In this document: piece after piece, positions 1 to 12,905 of the stretch
Layout of the letters: each line of letters begins with the position of its first letter
Numbering within the stretch: position 1 is the stretch's first letter
Source: Lineolata rhizophorae
Taxonomy: Eukaryota; Ascomycota; Dothideomycetes; Lineolatales; Lineolataceae
Length of the DNA stretch: 64,000 bases
Direction: 5' to 3'
Assembly (NCBI GenBank): GCA_010093515.1
Contig: MU001670.1
Coordinates: 1,766,003 to 1,830,002, forward strand
The notes under the pieces: model-generated
The model's database searches: none
What the model was told of the DNA's origin: nothing
Seen by the model: only the letters and a program-made list of their open reading frames with translations
Made by a program: the position numbers and the translations under genes

Positions 1-477
1 ACCAAGAGCGACGCCGACGCGACCAGGTCCGCCGCCGCCGCCGCCGCCGACAACCCCTTCGAGCTCCGCCCCAGGTCCCGCCGAGAGGCCCTGCACCACG
101 CCCTCGTCGACCGCGCCGCCCGCGCCAAGCGCGACGCCGCCGCCTCCGGCGGCGACGGCGGCGGGACCGGCACGCCGAGCGGCGCCGCGCCCGCCGCCGC
201 GGCGCCCACGCCGCGCTTCTTGAGCAGCCCGGCGGTGGGCGCGGGCGTGGGCGCGGGCGCGGGCGCGGGCGCGGGCGGCGCCCCGCAGGGCAGGACGCCC
301 TTGACGCCGGCGGCGAGGCGGCTGCTGGGCAGGGTCACGGGGAGTCCGGTCGGGAGGAGGGTCGGGGGGGAAGGGGCCGTGTTTGGGGGGGAGGGGGGGA
401 GGAAGGGGAAGGCGGGGAGGGCGAGGGAGAAGAGGGAGTGGTGGACGCCGGCGGGGACGCCGAAGGGCGGGGGGTGA
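1..477 (+). CDS. ESS2/DGCR14-type nuclear splicing-associated protein, C-terminal part (5' end outside window)
   Basis: An open frame runs from base 1 to a TGA at 475-477, so only the last 158 codons of a longer gene are present. The segment NPFELRPRSRREALHHALVD, followed by a basic Ala-rich stretch, TPRFLSSP and LTPAARRLLGRV, resembles the C-terminus of the ESS2/DGCR14/Bis1 family. Family members bind the spliceosome late in splicing and end in a PF-(K/E)-(I/L)...RRE-L helix and a LTPA-RL motif. Between these motifs lies a low-complexity Gly/Ala/Val run (about residues 76-90 of this fragment) and a Gly/Arg-rich tail, which is unusual and reflects extreme local GC content. The call rests on motif memory only. 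Without the N-terminal two thirds it remains a moderate-confidence assignment. Confidence 0.6.
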   Translation, partial: TKSDADATRSAAAAAADNPFELRPRSRREALHHALVDRAARAKRDAAASGGDGGGTGTPSGAAPAAAAPTPRFLSSPAVGAGVGAGAGAGAGGAPQGRTPLTPAARRLLGRVTGSPVGRRVGGEGAVFGGEGGRKGKAGRAREKREWWTPAGTPKGGG

Positions 478-1618
478 GGCGGGATGAGACGGACGGTGAG
501 GACGAGGCTGGGAGGAGGGAGCTGAAGGGCGGGATTCGGAGGGGCCCGGCTTGCGCTTTCTTCTTTCTACATAGCTAACTTAGCGGCGTTTGCACGGACC
601 GGTTGTGTTTTACTACCAAGCGTCGGCGAGACTGGGGTGGCCCGACACTCTGGGCTAAACGGTCCGTAATAGGACCTCCAGCGTTATCACTTCATCAGCA
701 TCAGCTATATAATTCACAATATGAACGATACAGATACGTCCTGATAGTAACGCCTTAACGACTCTGGCTCGGTTTCACAGATATGCCCACGCAATTATAT
801 TTGGCATAAGAATAGGCTTCGATGTTCCGCATGCTAGAATGTCAACTTGGCAGCTGACTAGGCGCGTCGAGAGCGAGCGTCATGCCCGCCCTGATGCCCT
901 TCCTAGCTGGCCGTACTTGCTTGCCCTGATAGACAGATTTGGCCTCACAAGCAGGATGGCCATGACTATATTTTTGTATATACGCCAGTAATGGATAAAG
1001 AATGAAAGAGACGCCGAATGTCTGCGTCCTGACCGTACGCTCTAACAGCAGGGTGACATGAGATAGTGAATAAAATGTGATGCTAGTAAAAGAAACCTAC
1101 GCCCTTCCCCTCACTTAGCCTAAGCAAAGACAAAAAAATCATAGAAATGATTTGTGCCGCCCCAGCCCGGCTCAAAGCAGGATGAGCCGATGGCATGTTC
1201 GTACGCGCGCGCCTTTTTGAGTTGCAAATGCTTGAATGCCTCGAGGAAGCCGAACCCCGGTCCGTGCACTTAGGATAAGGGAAGAATAACGCCAGAGCAA
1301 CTTTTGGAAACCCCTGCTGCAGATGCCTTGGAGACTAACTCCAATGATTGGAAACATGATAACAGGAAAGTCTCACTTTTTTTTGTAAGCTCTCCACGCT
1401 GCATGGTATGTGATTACAGAGCTTGTAGTGGACGGTCGCAAGAAAGGGTATAATGTGGTGACATGAGCATGCAATGCCGGGAAACAGAAGCAGACAATAG
1501 GGAGGAAAACGAAAAAAAAAAAAAGGGGGGGAAATTCAGAACAGACACCCGCGCCAGCGCATTGCATATAATGGAAACAACACCCTTAGCAAGGGAACAG
1601 AAAAAGAAATTAGAGGAA
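478..1618. other. Convergent intergenic region with 3' UTRs
   Basis: This is noncoding DNA between the ends of two convergent genes. G+C drops sharply after about 550. Short A/T homopolymers at 1374-1385 and 1510-1525 and AATAAA-like strings around 1065-1075 would fit 3' ends. Open frames here are short, use non-ATG starts and resemble nothing I know. Confidence 0.6.
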
Positions 1619-4600
1619 CTAAGAAGTAAAAGGAGCGGGGTTCACCCCATTCCGGCCTCGGCCGTTGTCGACCACTTTTGGAATTGTCGGCAACTTGCCG
1701 TTCTGGTAAGCCCTCTCAAGCATACCCTCAAGACGCGTGACTTTCTCCTTGAGGAACGCAACCGCTGCATCCGGCCGTTCCGCGGCCTGTTTTTCGAGCG
1801 CCCTCTTCGTCTCCTCCAGTTCCGATCGGAGCCCGTCCACGGTCGCCAGTCTCTCTTGCGTCTTCGTGCGGAACGCCTCGATGTCGGCTAGGTGCTCGTG
1901 CGAGAGCCGCTCCCCCGACGGCTCCGCCGAGCGCACCTGGCATTTTTCCACAATGTCCTGCTCCGCCACCGTCATGCGCACCTCGACCTGGCTCATCTTG
2001 TGCTCCAAGCTCTCGACCTTCGTCTCCACTGCACCCAGTTGACCTCTCATCGCGTCGACCTTGACGTTCAGCTGCGTGCTGTCCTCGACTTTCGCCTCTA
2101 CGGTCCCGAGGCGGCCTTCGACTTTACCCACCCGCTCAGCTAATCCATTATCCTTACCCGCGCTGGTCTCTAGTTTCGCAACCCTTTCCTCAAACCCCCT
2201 CGTCGTCCCTACCAAGCTCACCTTCGCTTGCTGATCGTCTCCCCCGCGCCCGTGCAATAACTCCTCTATATACACCACCCTCCGCTCCAGGTGTCTAATA
2301 TCATTCCTGATCGCGACGGGATTGTTAGGCTGAAGCGTGCTTAGCTGAGAGAGCATGCCGCGCGCTAGGTCGTCCGTCGTTATCTGGTTGGCCCTATCTT
2401 CTAACGAACGAATGGCTGTGCTCTGCGCGTTGAACGCGTCCCGAAGAAGCTCGAGTGCTTCACGCGTTTGCCTGCTCTCGTTTAGAAGGTATGGCGCGAT
2501 GCCGACAGGCACTTGGGGCAGCTGGGGGTTTGGGGTTGGCGGTGCTGTGTGCGAGGGCGGATTTTGTTGAGGGCCTTGAGGGGTAGACGTAATAGCGGGG
2601 CCGGGGGAGGCTTGAGCCGGTTGAGTAATGCGGGAACTTGTGTTCGCCGATATAGTAGAGAAAGGCCCCTGGTTCAGGGGGGAAGAGGTCCTCGCGGATA
2701 CAGGATTAGAGGTATCATTACCTGCCGCCGGGGTTGGCTGGTGTTGTTGTTCCCTAAGTTGGCGCGCGATTCCTTCCACACGCTCAAGTAGACTAGCGCC
2801 CGCCTGCTGCTGTCGTAGCACTTGAAAACGCTGATCGAGCGAGGCAACCCGCTTCTCCAACGTCGAGATCTGGTCTGGGACAGCCCTTGTGATTTGATCC
2901 TGCTTTTCGATTCGAGCATCCATCTGGGCCATGTCGGTAGCTATCTTGGCTTGAGCTGTGTTTGTCTGCTGCTTGACTTCGACGGCTTCGAGACGTTGGT
3001 TGGTCTTTTTAAGTTCCACGTCCACTTGACTAGTCCAGTTGGTCATGCTCTCGATCTTCTTTTCAGACGTCTGCAATGCCGCCTCCCTTGAGTCTTCGGC
3101 GCTCTTGGTTTCTGCGAACTCCTCGCCTAATTTCTCTACCCTGTTCTTCATAATCTGGACCGTAACCGACAAGCCTGGTTGGCCGAGCTTCCCCTCGACT
3201 ATGTCTAGCAGTTCGCCGTATTTTTTGCTGTTTGTGTTTGTCGCCGCAGTAAGGTCTACAACCTTCGCCCAGAACTGGTGTTTGAAGTTGGAATGCGCAG
3301 CATGTAGCTGAGCTATACTGATCATTATATCTTGTTCCTTAACCTGTTCAGCTTTGCTACTCTGTAGCTTATTAACCTCCTTTCGCAAGTCGTCAAGCTC
3401 CTTTTTCATGCGCGTTTCAGCCTCGATATAGTCCTCCTTGAACTTGGCAAAGTCTTTGGCGGCGCCCTGGATTTGCTCAGAGTGGGCTTTGAACAAGGCT
3501 TTAGTTTCGTCCTCCGTTGATTTGACCTCTGTAAGGGACGATCTCGTCTGTGCTAGGGCTTGATTAAGCTTATTCTCAAGCTTTGCTTCGAGTTTTGCTT
3601 CTATATCTTGCTCAAGCTTGTCTCGCGAAAGCTTAAGCCCTTTGACTTCGTCTTCGAGCTTCTTGTTCTGGCATTTGAGACTCTGTATCTCCTGCTCTGA
3701 GTTGTCTATCCGTGGAGGCGTTGGAGGTACGTTGTAGCTTCGGCCTGAGATCAAGTGCTTTAGCAACCGCTTCTCAAGTTCTCGATGAGCAGTATCGTGC
3801 TTCTTCCACTTCTCATTACTTTGACGGAATTCTTCGTTTATTTGCGCGATACGTTTGCTCTTCTGCTCGAAGAGAGCCTTGTAGCCAACCAGATTTTTTC
3901 TCTCGTTATCGAGTTCTTTTTGGCGTAACTTTAGCTCCGTAGCAGCATTATCGCGACGAGCCTTAAGAACACTTAAGGACACTAGCGACGTCGAGTACTC
4001 TCTGAAAACGGCAAGAGGATCGTCGATATCGGAGCTACTATTAGGTAGCATACTAGGCTTTAACGTCGTAGATGCAGGAGGTGACGCCGCGGCATTGAAT
4101 CCCACGTTAGCTATGGGTGGCTTCGGCCCAGAGCCGTTGGTCGGAGTAGAGCGGGCGCTAGCACTGGCGCTCGCGCTTGCTAGAGGATGAGGTGACGTAG
4201 CGCCCGAACCGGTGTCGGGTGAAATTGGCTTCTTGTGCTTGGTGCCATCTGTGGCAGTGTCCACTCGCAGTCGGGGTTGTATTTCATGGCCTGAATTGGA
4301 GGTGAAGTTGTAAGTGAGTAGCTGATCGTCTCTGCAGGCCGCTTTTGCCTCGGTGCTAGCAACAGGTTTTAAGGGCAACCACCCACCGCCATTAACCTTA
4401 GCTCCTGTAGCGTCTGTAATACTCGAGCGGCGAGGATCGGCGGGGCCCTTCTGTGGAACGCTTTCACGGCGGCCATTTGCGGCCTCCGCGTTTCGATTAT
4501 GACTAGCGCAAGCGAGTCGATTCCCCTCCGATGCTTCAGGACGTCGATACCGCTCTGGCGAAAAATGGCGGCGACGGTCTAAGTCTGGGAAATAGCGATC

Positions 4601-4905
4601 GCTCTGAGCACTCCGGGAGTAGCTGTGAGACCAATCTTCGTCGAATCTCGAGGGGCGGCGGGAAGGATCAGAGGCACGCCGTGGCGGAGACGTGCCTCGC
4701 TTTGAGCGTCCCTTGCGTCAATATAATCTCCACAGTCTATTCCTTTTTAAGAGAGAGAGAAGAAAAAAAGGGTTCTTTCATGTGGCTGGATTGAACAGCC
4801 GCGCGAAAACTGGAAACGTACCTCGAGTGCATCAAGGCGTGGGCGCTTGTCGGTCCCAGGTGGTCTAGTTGGGCCCGCGTCCAGGTCTCGCTTAGTCCCC
4901 GCCAT
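1619..4905 (-). CDS. Large coiled-coil protein of unknown function (1058 aa, 2 exons)
   Basis: On the minus strand, exon 1 is 4905-4822: an ATG in a good context followed by 28 codons ending at GAG, then a GTACGT donor. The 110-nt intron is 4821-4712 and exon 2 is 4711-1619, phase 0. The N-terminal about 130 residues are basic and Ser/Arg-rich (GTKRDLDAGP, RSKRGTSPPRRASDPSRRPS), suggesting a nuclear or RNA-linked tail. Long heptad-rich coiled coils follow at roughly residues 265-670. A Pro/Gln/Thr-rich linker spans about 675-780 and a second coiled-coil tract reaches about 1040. No enzymatic motif is visible. It faces rvb2 across a 733-bp divergent promoter. I do not recognise the family; a structural or scaffold role is inferred only from the coiled coils. 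Confidence 0.8.
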
Positions 4906-5638
4906 GGCTCTGGGAGGGATGTGAGCCCATTAAAAAAGAGGCCTTGCACACGGTGTAACGCGCGGAGAACGCGCCTCCGAGCCGCCCGCTTGGCCAGGCG
5001 GTGGACGTGTAGGTATTCAGAGTTGGGTGACTGGAAGCGGGCGCTGCAGCGGCGGGGCGCGACCACTTATAGACAATCCGTGGTCACGGGCACGCGAGGA
5101 GGGGCCCAGAGGGAAGCTGGCCGCGGTGGACGAATATTTTGGGCCCGGCAGGCAGCTGCCAATGCGCCAAAAGATAAGGGCGTGTGGCGTGCTGCAGCTG
5201 CGGCTTCCCGTGACTGGACAAATCACAACTAGGGCGACGAGCTCAGCGCAAGCATCGAGACCTGCCCGGGCTCTGGGGCGTCGCAAACAGAAGTTAACTT
5301 AACAGAAAAGAAAAAAAAGGCACAGGAGGGAACGGACAGAATAAGGGGCATAGGGAAAGGCAGAGTGGACGCGATTGGAGGGGACTTCTCGTTCGGACGG
5401 ACGCCAAGCCCGCAAGGAAGTGAGTCAGTCGCCGCCGACTGGCACCGTCGGGCCGAGGGGCCCGAGCGCCTCTCAAAGATTTGAGCCCGCATCGTCGCGT
5501 CGACCAGGTACCTTTGATGCGACGTCCAGCTTCGCGCAAACTGCGACCACGCTGCTCCGTTTCTCCATCTGCGCTCCGACCGACCGCGCACATTCGGCTC
5601 CAGCTCTCAAGAATCAAATAGCCTCGCCGGCCGACACA
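4906..5638. promoter_or_regulatory. Divergent promoter region (coiled-coil gene / rvb2)
   Basis: These 733 bp separate two start codons facing away from each other, so both promoters must lie here. The stretch is GC-rich with short purine tracts (about 5300-5325) and no recognisable TATA box. Open frames inside it are overlapping shadows. Confidence 0.6.
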
Positions 5639-7360
<1,722 letters not shown>

Positions 7361-10300
7361 ACACATAAATTAGGGTAGGTGGGCATTACGGGGTTAGGCG
7401 ATGGCGTTTCTCGTCGGGAAATTTCCTCATTTTTCACGGGTCAATTAGATCGCGCACAGGTAGTTGTTTAACTAGGTAGGGTTTCGGCAAAAGTTGTCTT
7501 TTAGAGGCAGAACCTGTACGATTAGCAGCGAGAAACTATGGGCCTTTGTTCCACGCCCCTCTCCTGGACCTGTGCCTCGTCCCCTGATTTGGGTAACAGC
7601 AAAACGGGACCAGTTGCAACGAATGGGGACAGCGCTGTTCGGTTTTGGGTTTGGCATGGAGGTTAGTCTCCGCCCATATACTACCGAAGAGACTTTTCAC
7701 ATCAAGCACAAGAGCCGCTCCACAAACATTGTCTGTCAGTTCCCGAGTAACGCTTACCTATGTTCCACCTCAACAAAGCAGGATGCTCCACGTGCCCTTT
7801 GCCCTCGGAAGACCCTATTGCGGATCAAGATGGTAAAACGGCCACGGTATGCCCAGATATAGCCCGTTTCATACCGTTACAGGAAAGGCGAGGCGCCGCC
7901 TTCCCATCTGGAGGGAGGGGAATTGGAGAAACTGAACCCACATAGGTGGACAACGCATAGCACACACGAGGCAAACCACCAGTGACAAGTGACACCTTCA
8001 CCGACAAAGAGCTGCCAATCACACGATTTTCATCCCACCGCTTCAACGGAAAAGGGACCCGCGTAGGGCCACTCTGGCGGGCCCCACACACTAAGAGGAA
8101 GATTAATGGCCGACGTTCAAGAACCACGGCGCTAAAACAAATGCTGCTGATCCCGTCGAAACACGATGCATCTCGGCTATGGCCGTTCGACCTTATCCTA
8201 GCCAAGGGACAGAAATGGACAGGGAGAAGGGAAGGGGAGGGGGCCTTGAACGCTGGCGCCAACGCATGCGCTCTGCAAGATGGCACGAGTAATAAGGCCG
8301 AGGCTGCTCTCGTTCGAAAAGCCGGGAATAGCGGATAGGGAGGCGGCCGCTAATGAGGCGGCACGGAACGAGCCATTCGCGATGCGAAAATTCACTGTGT
8401 GCCGAGTTGGGAACTTTTTTTGATGGTAAGCGGTGAGGCGCGATTTTTTTTTTTTTTTTCGCGACTGCTGTCAAAGATCCCAACTAGCGTGCAAGGAAGA
8501 GACCGGAAAAAGGAATTCTTACCGCACGATCACGGTAAGTGGGCCTCTCCCGTGCGTCTCCCCCAAGCCATTCCCGAGGGTAGATGCTGCAGGATATATG
8601 CAGAGCGGAAAGGTTAGTGGCGGGCGGGTGGGCTCCACCAAATCGCTTCCGTGATATGTGGAGTGCGCCTTGAGCTCGGTCTCCCTTGCGGAGAATTGTG
8701 GTTGTCAAGACCACTAGAGCTTTGTAGGGTCTGTAGGTAGGTGCTCAGATGGGCTATCTTGCTGCAATAGACACATTGCCTACAAACAAAATGGAGGGCT
8801 CACAAAAAGATTTCTAGAGGAAACCAATTCGCTAGTTTAATGAGTTGTACTATAATTGGACCTGCGCAACTAGGTACAGTCTAAACTGGAGGCTCCGGAA
8901 CCCGAAGCGACAGCTTCAGTACCATATCAAAATCACGTTCAAACGGGAAAGTACAGAGTAGACGGTTCAAACACCAGGTAGACAAAACACAAACAACAGA
9001 GGCAGAAAAAAAAATTTCCCACCCGCCGTTTGTTGTAGTCTTTCCACTCTCGGAAGCAGCCAAACCTCATTGGTCATTCGCCGTCCTTCACCGCTTTGGC
9101 CGGAGCAGAAGTCCGAGGAGCCACGGAAGCCTACCAAGACGAACCCTCGCGTCCGACCTGCAGTAGCACTTGCAGCTTTGCAGCCTTACTACCTACCTTC
9201 ATACTAGGCGTGGGTGGCGAGTCGCAGCATGGCGTTCTGGACGTGCATGCTGCCGAACCCTAACCTGGCAGCCCCATCCATTGCCGCTGCATGAAGCCGG
9301 GGGCCAACCGGCCTGGCCCTGCTAGGCAGGTCGGGGTGTTGTTGTTGTGGTAGTGGTGGTTCGGCGCGTCGAATAGGAGGGCACGCGACGGAAGTTCTAG
9401 GTGCGAGGGAAAGGCTTTTCGACGAGGTCGAGACGGCAGCGTCGTCTACACCGACTATGCTTCATTTCCGACGCCTCGCGATGTCGGCCAGTAGGTGGGC
9501 TTCCCGTCTAGTTCAGACGGATACCACGAATGCAAGGAGACCGCCAGATGAGAATTGACCCGAGGGAACAAAAAAAAAAAAAAGAGAGGTCGATGGCGGT
9601 CGAAAGTACGCGATGCTTCGCATCCGCGCCGGCTGGTTGTCAGGTACGCGCTCCACTCCGGTGGCCGAGGCGCTGGGACCCACACAGCGTGTGCGCTTCG
9701 TCCCGAGGCCATGCCCGAAGCGACAGATGGGGTCCAAAGGACGATCAAAGGTCCAAGAGCCCGCGATCAGCGAAGCATCGCACTGGTGTTCCTTTCCGAC
9801 GGTCGCCAGCCTCCCGTTGTCTCGAAAAGAGCTTAGTAACGGGCACGGTGCGTAGCATCGCACGGCCTATTGCACTATTAGATAGAAGCGCTCGTCTCTT
9901 TTCGGTGGACTTCTGCCCTGTTTACGGTTCACAGGTCGACGGGCGAGCTTGGGCGACGCAAGGCCGCGTTACGGAGTTAGCTAGGATCAGTTTAGCGGGA
10001 TAAACATAACAGCAAGCGCCAGCCAACGTTGGGGCGCAGCAGGCTTTAGCCGGCCTCCGACGGTGATAGGGCACTGCGAGGGGGCGAAGGAAGCTGGCCA
10101 GCGGCAGCCTGCTGCGTGGCAAGCGCGGGGGCGGCCGGCCAATCCGAGCGCTCCGATGCCCGGCGCCCTGTCCCATCTCCAGGGAAACCCGGGACGCTAT
10201 ACGTTGCCTGCCCTACTGCCGCTCCGAATCTCGTGTGCACCTTGGCCGGAAGGGTGTGGCAGCCATTATAGCAGCTCCCTAAACACTGGGCACGACAGCA

Positions 10301-11280
10301 GGCAGGGCAGATTGATAGCGAGAGGCAGGATAGGATCTACCGGAGCGAAGGTGGTGCGTGCGTGCGTGCTGATGATGGCCCAATAGTTCGATCGTCGGGG
10401 GGGCTCGGCTCGCGAGAGAGAGAGAGAAACCGCACGAGCGCCAAAGAGCGATGACGAGCGCGCGGGGGAGAGCTGCTGGGACGCCGCGCGCGACAGGAAA
10501 TTACGGGCCAGCCAGCTCGCGTCAGCAGACAAGCAGCCATCGAAGCCAAAGCAAGGAGTGGCGTTTCAGGAGGAACCGGCGCCGCGCGCCGAACGAACCC
10601 ATCACTCAGCGCCCGCGCCCGCGCCCGCTACGCAAATGTGGGGAGCGCTAGGCGGGACAAAAGTAGGTACGAGCGTTGATTGCTGCTACGTGTACACATA
10701 AGGGAGGGGGGTTACCGGCGAGCGTGCACCGGCGAGCGTCGCGTAGGTACATACGTAGTAGGTACCTACCTACAACTGGTACGAAGGTTCCGTCTTGGTG
10801 GGCTCGTCTCATCCTTGTGTTGGGATGAATCAAAGAAGGGACGCACACCAAGCACGACATCAGAGCGGCCGCGAGATGGTGGTGTCCTCAGGCTCAGAAA
10901 CAGGCCTGGCGAGGAGGCCGAAAGCAGACAATGGCATGATGATCGGCCGCTCCCGAGGCTCTGGCAGAAGAAGTTGCGACGGTCTTCGACGGGGTTCGAC
11001 GGCAGCCAGAGGGCAGGCGGCCAGGGCGTGTGATCCCCCTCCCCCCGATGGCGTCGACGGCGGCCCGGGCGGAGGCTGCGCGTCCCATGTCGGGATGGCG
11101 CGACAAGCTATATTGGGGCGAGGCGGGTGGCGCGATGCCGGATGCGGCATGGCGCGCCACGCCCCGGCGGGCGGCGGGCCAGGCCCTGCAGGCGCGCCCG
11201 GCGGGTGCAGCTGCCTTCCGGGCATGCGCCAGCCCCCGGCCGCGGACGGCCCTCGAAAGCCTGCCCGCCGCGCGCTGCGT
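7361..11280 (+). other. Gene-free intergenic DNA upstream of the kinase leader
   Basis: About 3.9 kb with no supportable gene. It holds homopolymer runs (T-tract near 8443-8459, A-tracts near 9008-9015 and 9570-9583), GT/GA microsatellites (10351-10366, 10417-10427) and a TAGGTACC-rich patch at 10742-10775. From about 10900 it becomes very GC-rich; the open frames on both strands there are low-complexity Pro/Arg/Ala and overlap each other, as expected from composition. Confidence 0.55.
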
Positions 11281-12286
11281 GTGCCTTCCCTCTCCCGTGC
11301 CTGCCGTACACCGCCGCCCGCCCGCCCGCCCTCCCAAATAATACCGCCCCGGCTCCACCACCGGGCCCGCTTCCTACTTCCTCCTCTCCTCCACCGCCAT
11401 CTGTCCCTCCGTCCCTCACGCCTTTCCTTATCATGCTCTGAACTCCACGCTCGTGCTGCTCGTCCAGGCTCGCTCGCAGTCGCACTCTCTCTCTCTTGCT
11501 GCCTGTCACCCTTCCCTTCTCTCTTGCCTCCCGCCCGACGACGTTCTTCGCCCGCCACCGCGATCCGCCGCTCTCATTCCTTGTTGCTCGACCGACCGAC
11601 AGCCTGTGCCTGCCTCTGCTTGCCTGCGAGCAGTTCCTGCCTCAGCCCCTCCCGCCCTCCGCCGCCGACGAGCCAGCTCCTCTCCCAAGCCGGCTTCGTC
11701 CCTCTCGTCTTCTCCTCCACCACCTCCCTCTCCCTATATACAACGACGGTCAAATCTTGCTTTCTCAGCGCCGTTGATGCCAACCCACGCAGTTCCGAGC
11801 CGGCTGTTCTGAAGGACAAGCTGCCGCCGAACTGCTCGCCCATCGATGCGCTCTTGGGTCTCCTCGTCTCAATTTTCTGCCTGCCCAGTCCTTGCAGCCC
11901 ACGCAACCGCAGTATCGTCATCTTGCCGATCCTTCTGCGACCGACATCCTGAACTCCTACGAGTACCAAGCGTGTGAGAGTCACCCTGCTGCTCCGGCTC
12001 TCTCCGCCGTGCCTCGCTTCACCGCAGCCTCGAACAACTCATCTGCCCTTGCCTCGCTGCTGCCTGAGCGGAGTCCTGCAAACGTGTCACGACTTTCCCT
12101 TTTCCTTTTTGACGCTCTCCAAATATCCGGCCTAACCCAATTTCGCCCGGCCGCACGCTCTCTTGTCTTGACGACGAACACAAGTCTCCTTCGATTCATT
12201 CGTTGACGATCCCAAGTCAAAGGAGACAGTAACATTGTCTTCTTGTTCTTTTCTTTGATCCTTTATCTTTAGCGGTAATACTTCAA

Positions 12287-12325
12287 ATGACCACAAGCAC
12301 CCTCGCTCAATTTTCTTGTCTGTAA
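12287..12325 (+). promoter_or_regulatory. Upstream ORF 1 of the kinase leader
   Basis: ATG followed by 11 sense codons and TAA (peptide MTTSTLAQFSCL), about 580 nt upstream of the kinase start. It matters only if the leader is transcribed from further upstream. Confidence 0.4.
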
Positions 12326-12510
12326 CCCTCTCGAACCAATTCGACGACTCTCCAAACTTCCTGTGTATAGCCCTTCTTCCTTTCGGCGGACACGACCATC
12401 TTTCTAGCGATACGGAGTTATTTATTTTGCCTCTTACTGTTGCCATTTCCTATCCGACACTCTTGTCCTTTATTTGCCCGGCGCCTGCCCCTCTCCATTT
12501 GACTCGAGGT

Positions 12511-12543
12511 ATGCTCATTGGCCATTTCACCTCATACTCCTGA
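12511..12543 (+). promoter_or_regulatory. Upstream ORF 2 of the kinase leader
   Basis: ATG followed by nine sense codons and TGA (peptide MLIGHFTSYS), about 360 nt upstream of the kinase start. GAG|GTATGC just before and across this ATG could also serve as a 5' splice site, so the uORF could be removed by splicing. Confidence 0.4.
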
Positions 12544-12905
12544 TACCCCGCATCTCTACGATTTATCTCCACGCGGCAAAAAAGGCGTGCTGTGTTGTAT
12601 TCTTGTTGCCTAACATTTCTGCAGTCTTGTCTGAATCCTATTGGTTTCCTTTTGTTCAGCCTTTCAAAGTTCCAACTCTACCAAAAAAGTTCGAGATAGA
12701 GCCTGTGGAGAGACATTGGCCTAGTTTTCTCCTCCTGTTTAAGTACGATATCGTGGACCCTGGCGTTCTCCTCGATCTTCTTTGCCGCTGTTTTTCAATT
12801 CGGTCGGAACGGTCTTCATCAGGCTCACGTGAGGTCATTTTGGTCCTCACGTCTCTGTGACTAGTTCCTTCTGGCGCATTTGGCGAGCTACTCGAACCGT
12901 CTTCC

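Larger units (their letters stand above)
11281..12905 (+). promoter_or_regulatory. Long CT-rich promoter/leader of the Ran1/Ksp1-type kinase, with upstream ORFs
   Basis: About 1.6 kb of pyrimidine-rich plus-strand sequence directly precedes the kinase ATG. This is the composition expected of a long fungal 5' leader. Two complete short upstream ORFs with ATG starts lie in the proximal part: 12287-12325 (12 codons) and 12511-12543 (10 codons). The transcription start cannot be placed from sequence, so how much is transcribed is inference. Several ATGs before the main start suggest translational control. Confidence 0.5.

Noticed and set aside
1230-1275. tRNA-like GGGGTTCGGCTTCC (minus strand)
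   Set aside because: Resembles a B box only loosely; no A box or cloverleaf could be folded by eye. No convincing tRNA was found elsewhere either.
9530-10003. 157-codon plus-strand frame in the kinase upstream region
   Set aside because: Contains a homopolymer-encoded Lys run, overlaps other frames and has no recognisable domain.
10795-11952. 385-codon plus-strand frame and 232-codon minus-strand frame upstream of the kinase
   Set aside because: Both are Pro/Arg/Ser/Ala-rich, overlap each other and arise from extreme GC or CT composition; no domain, no splice support.
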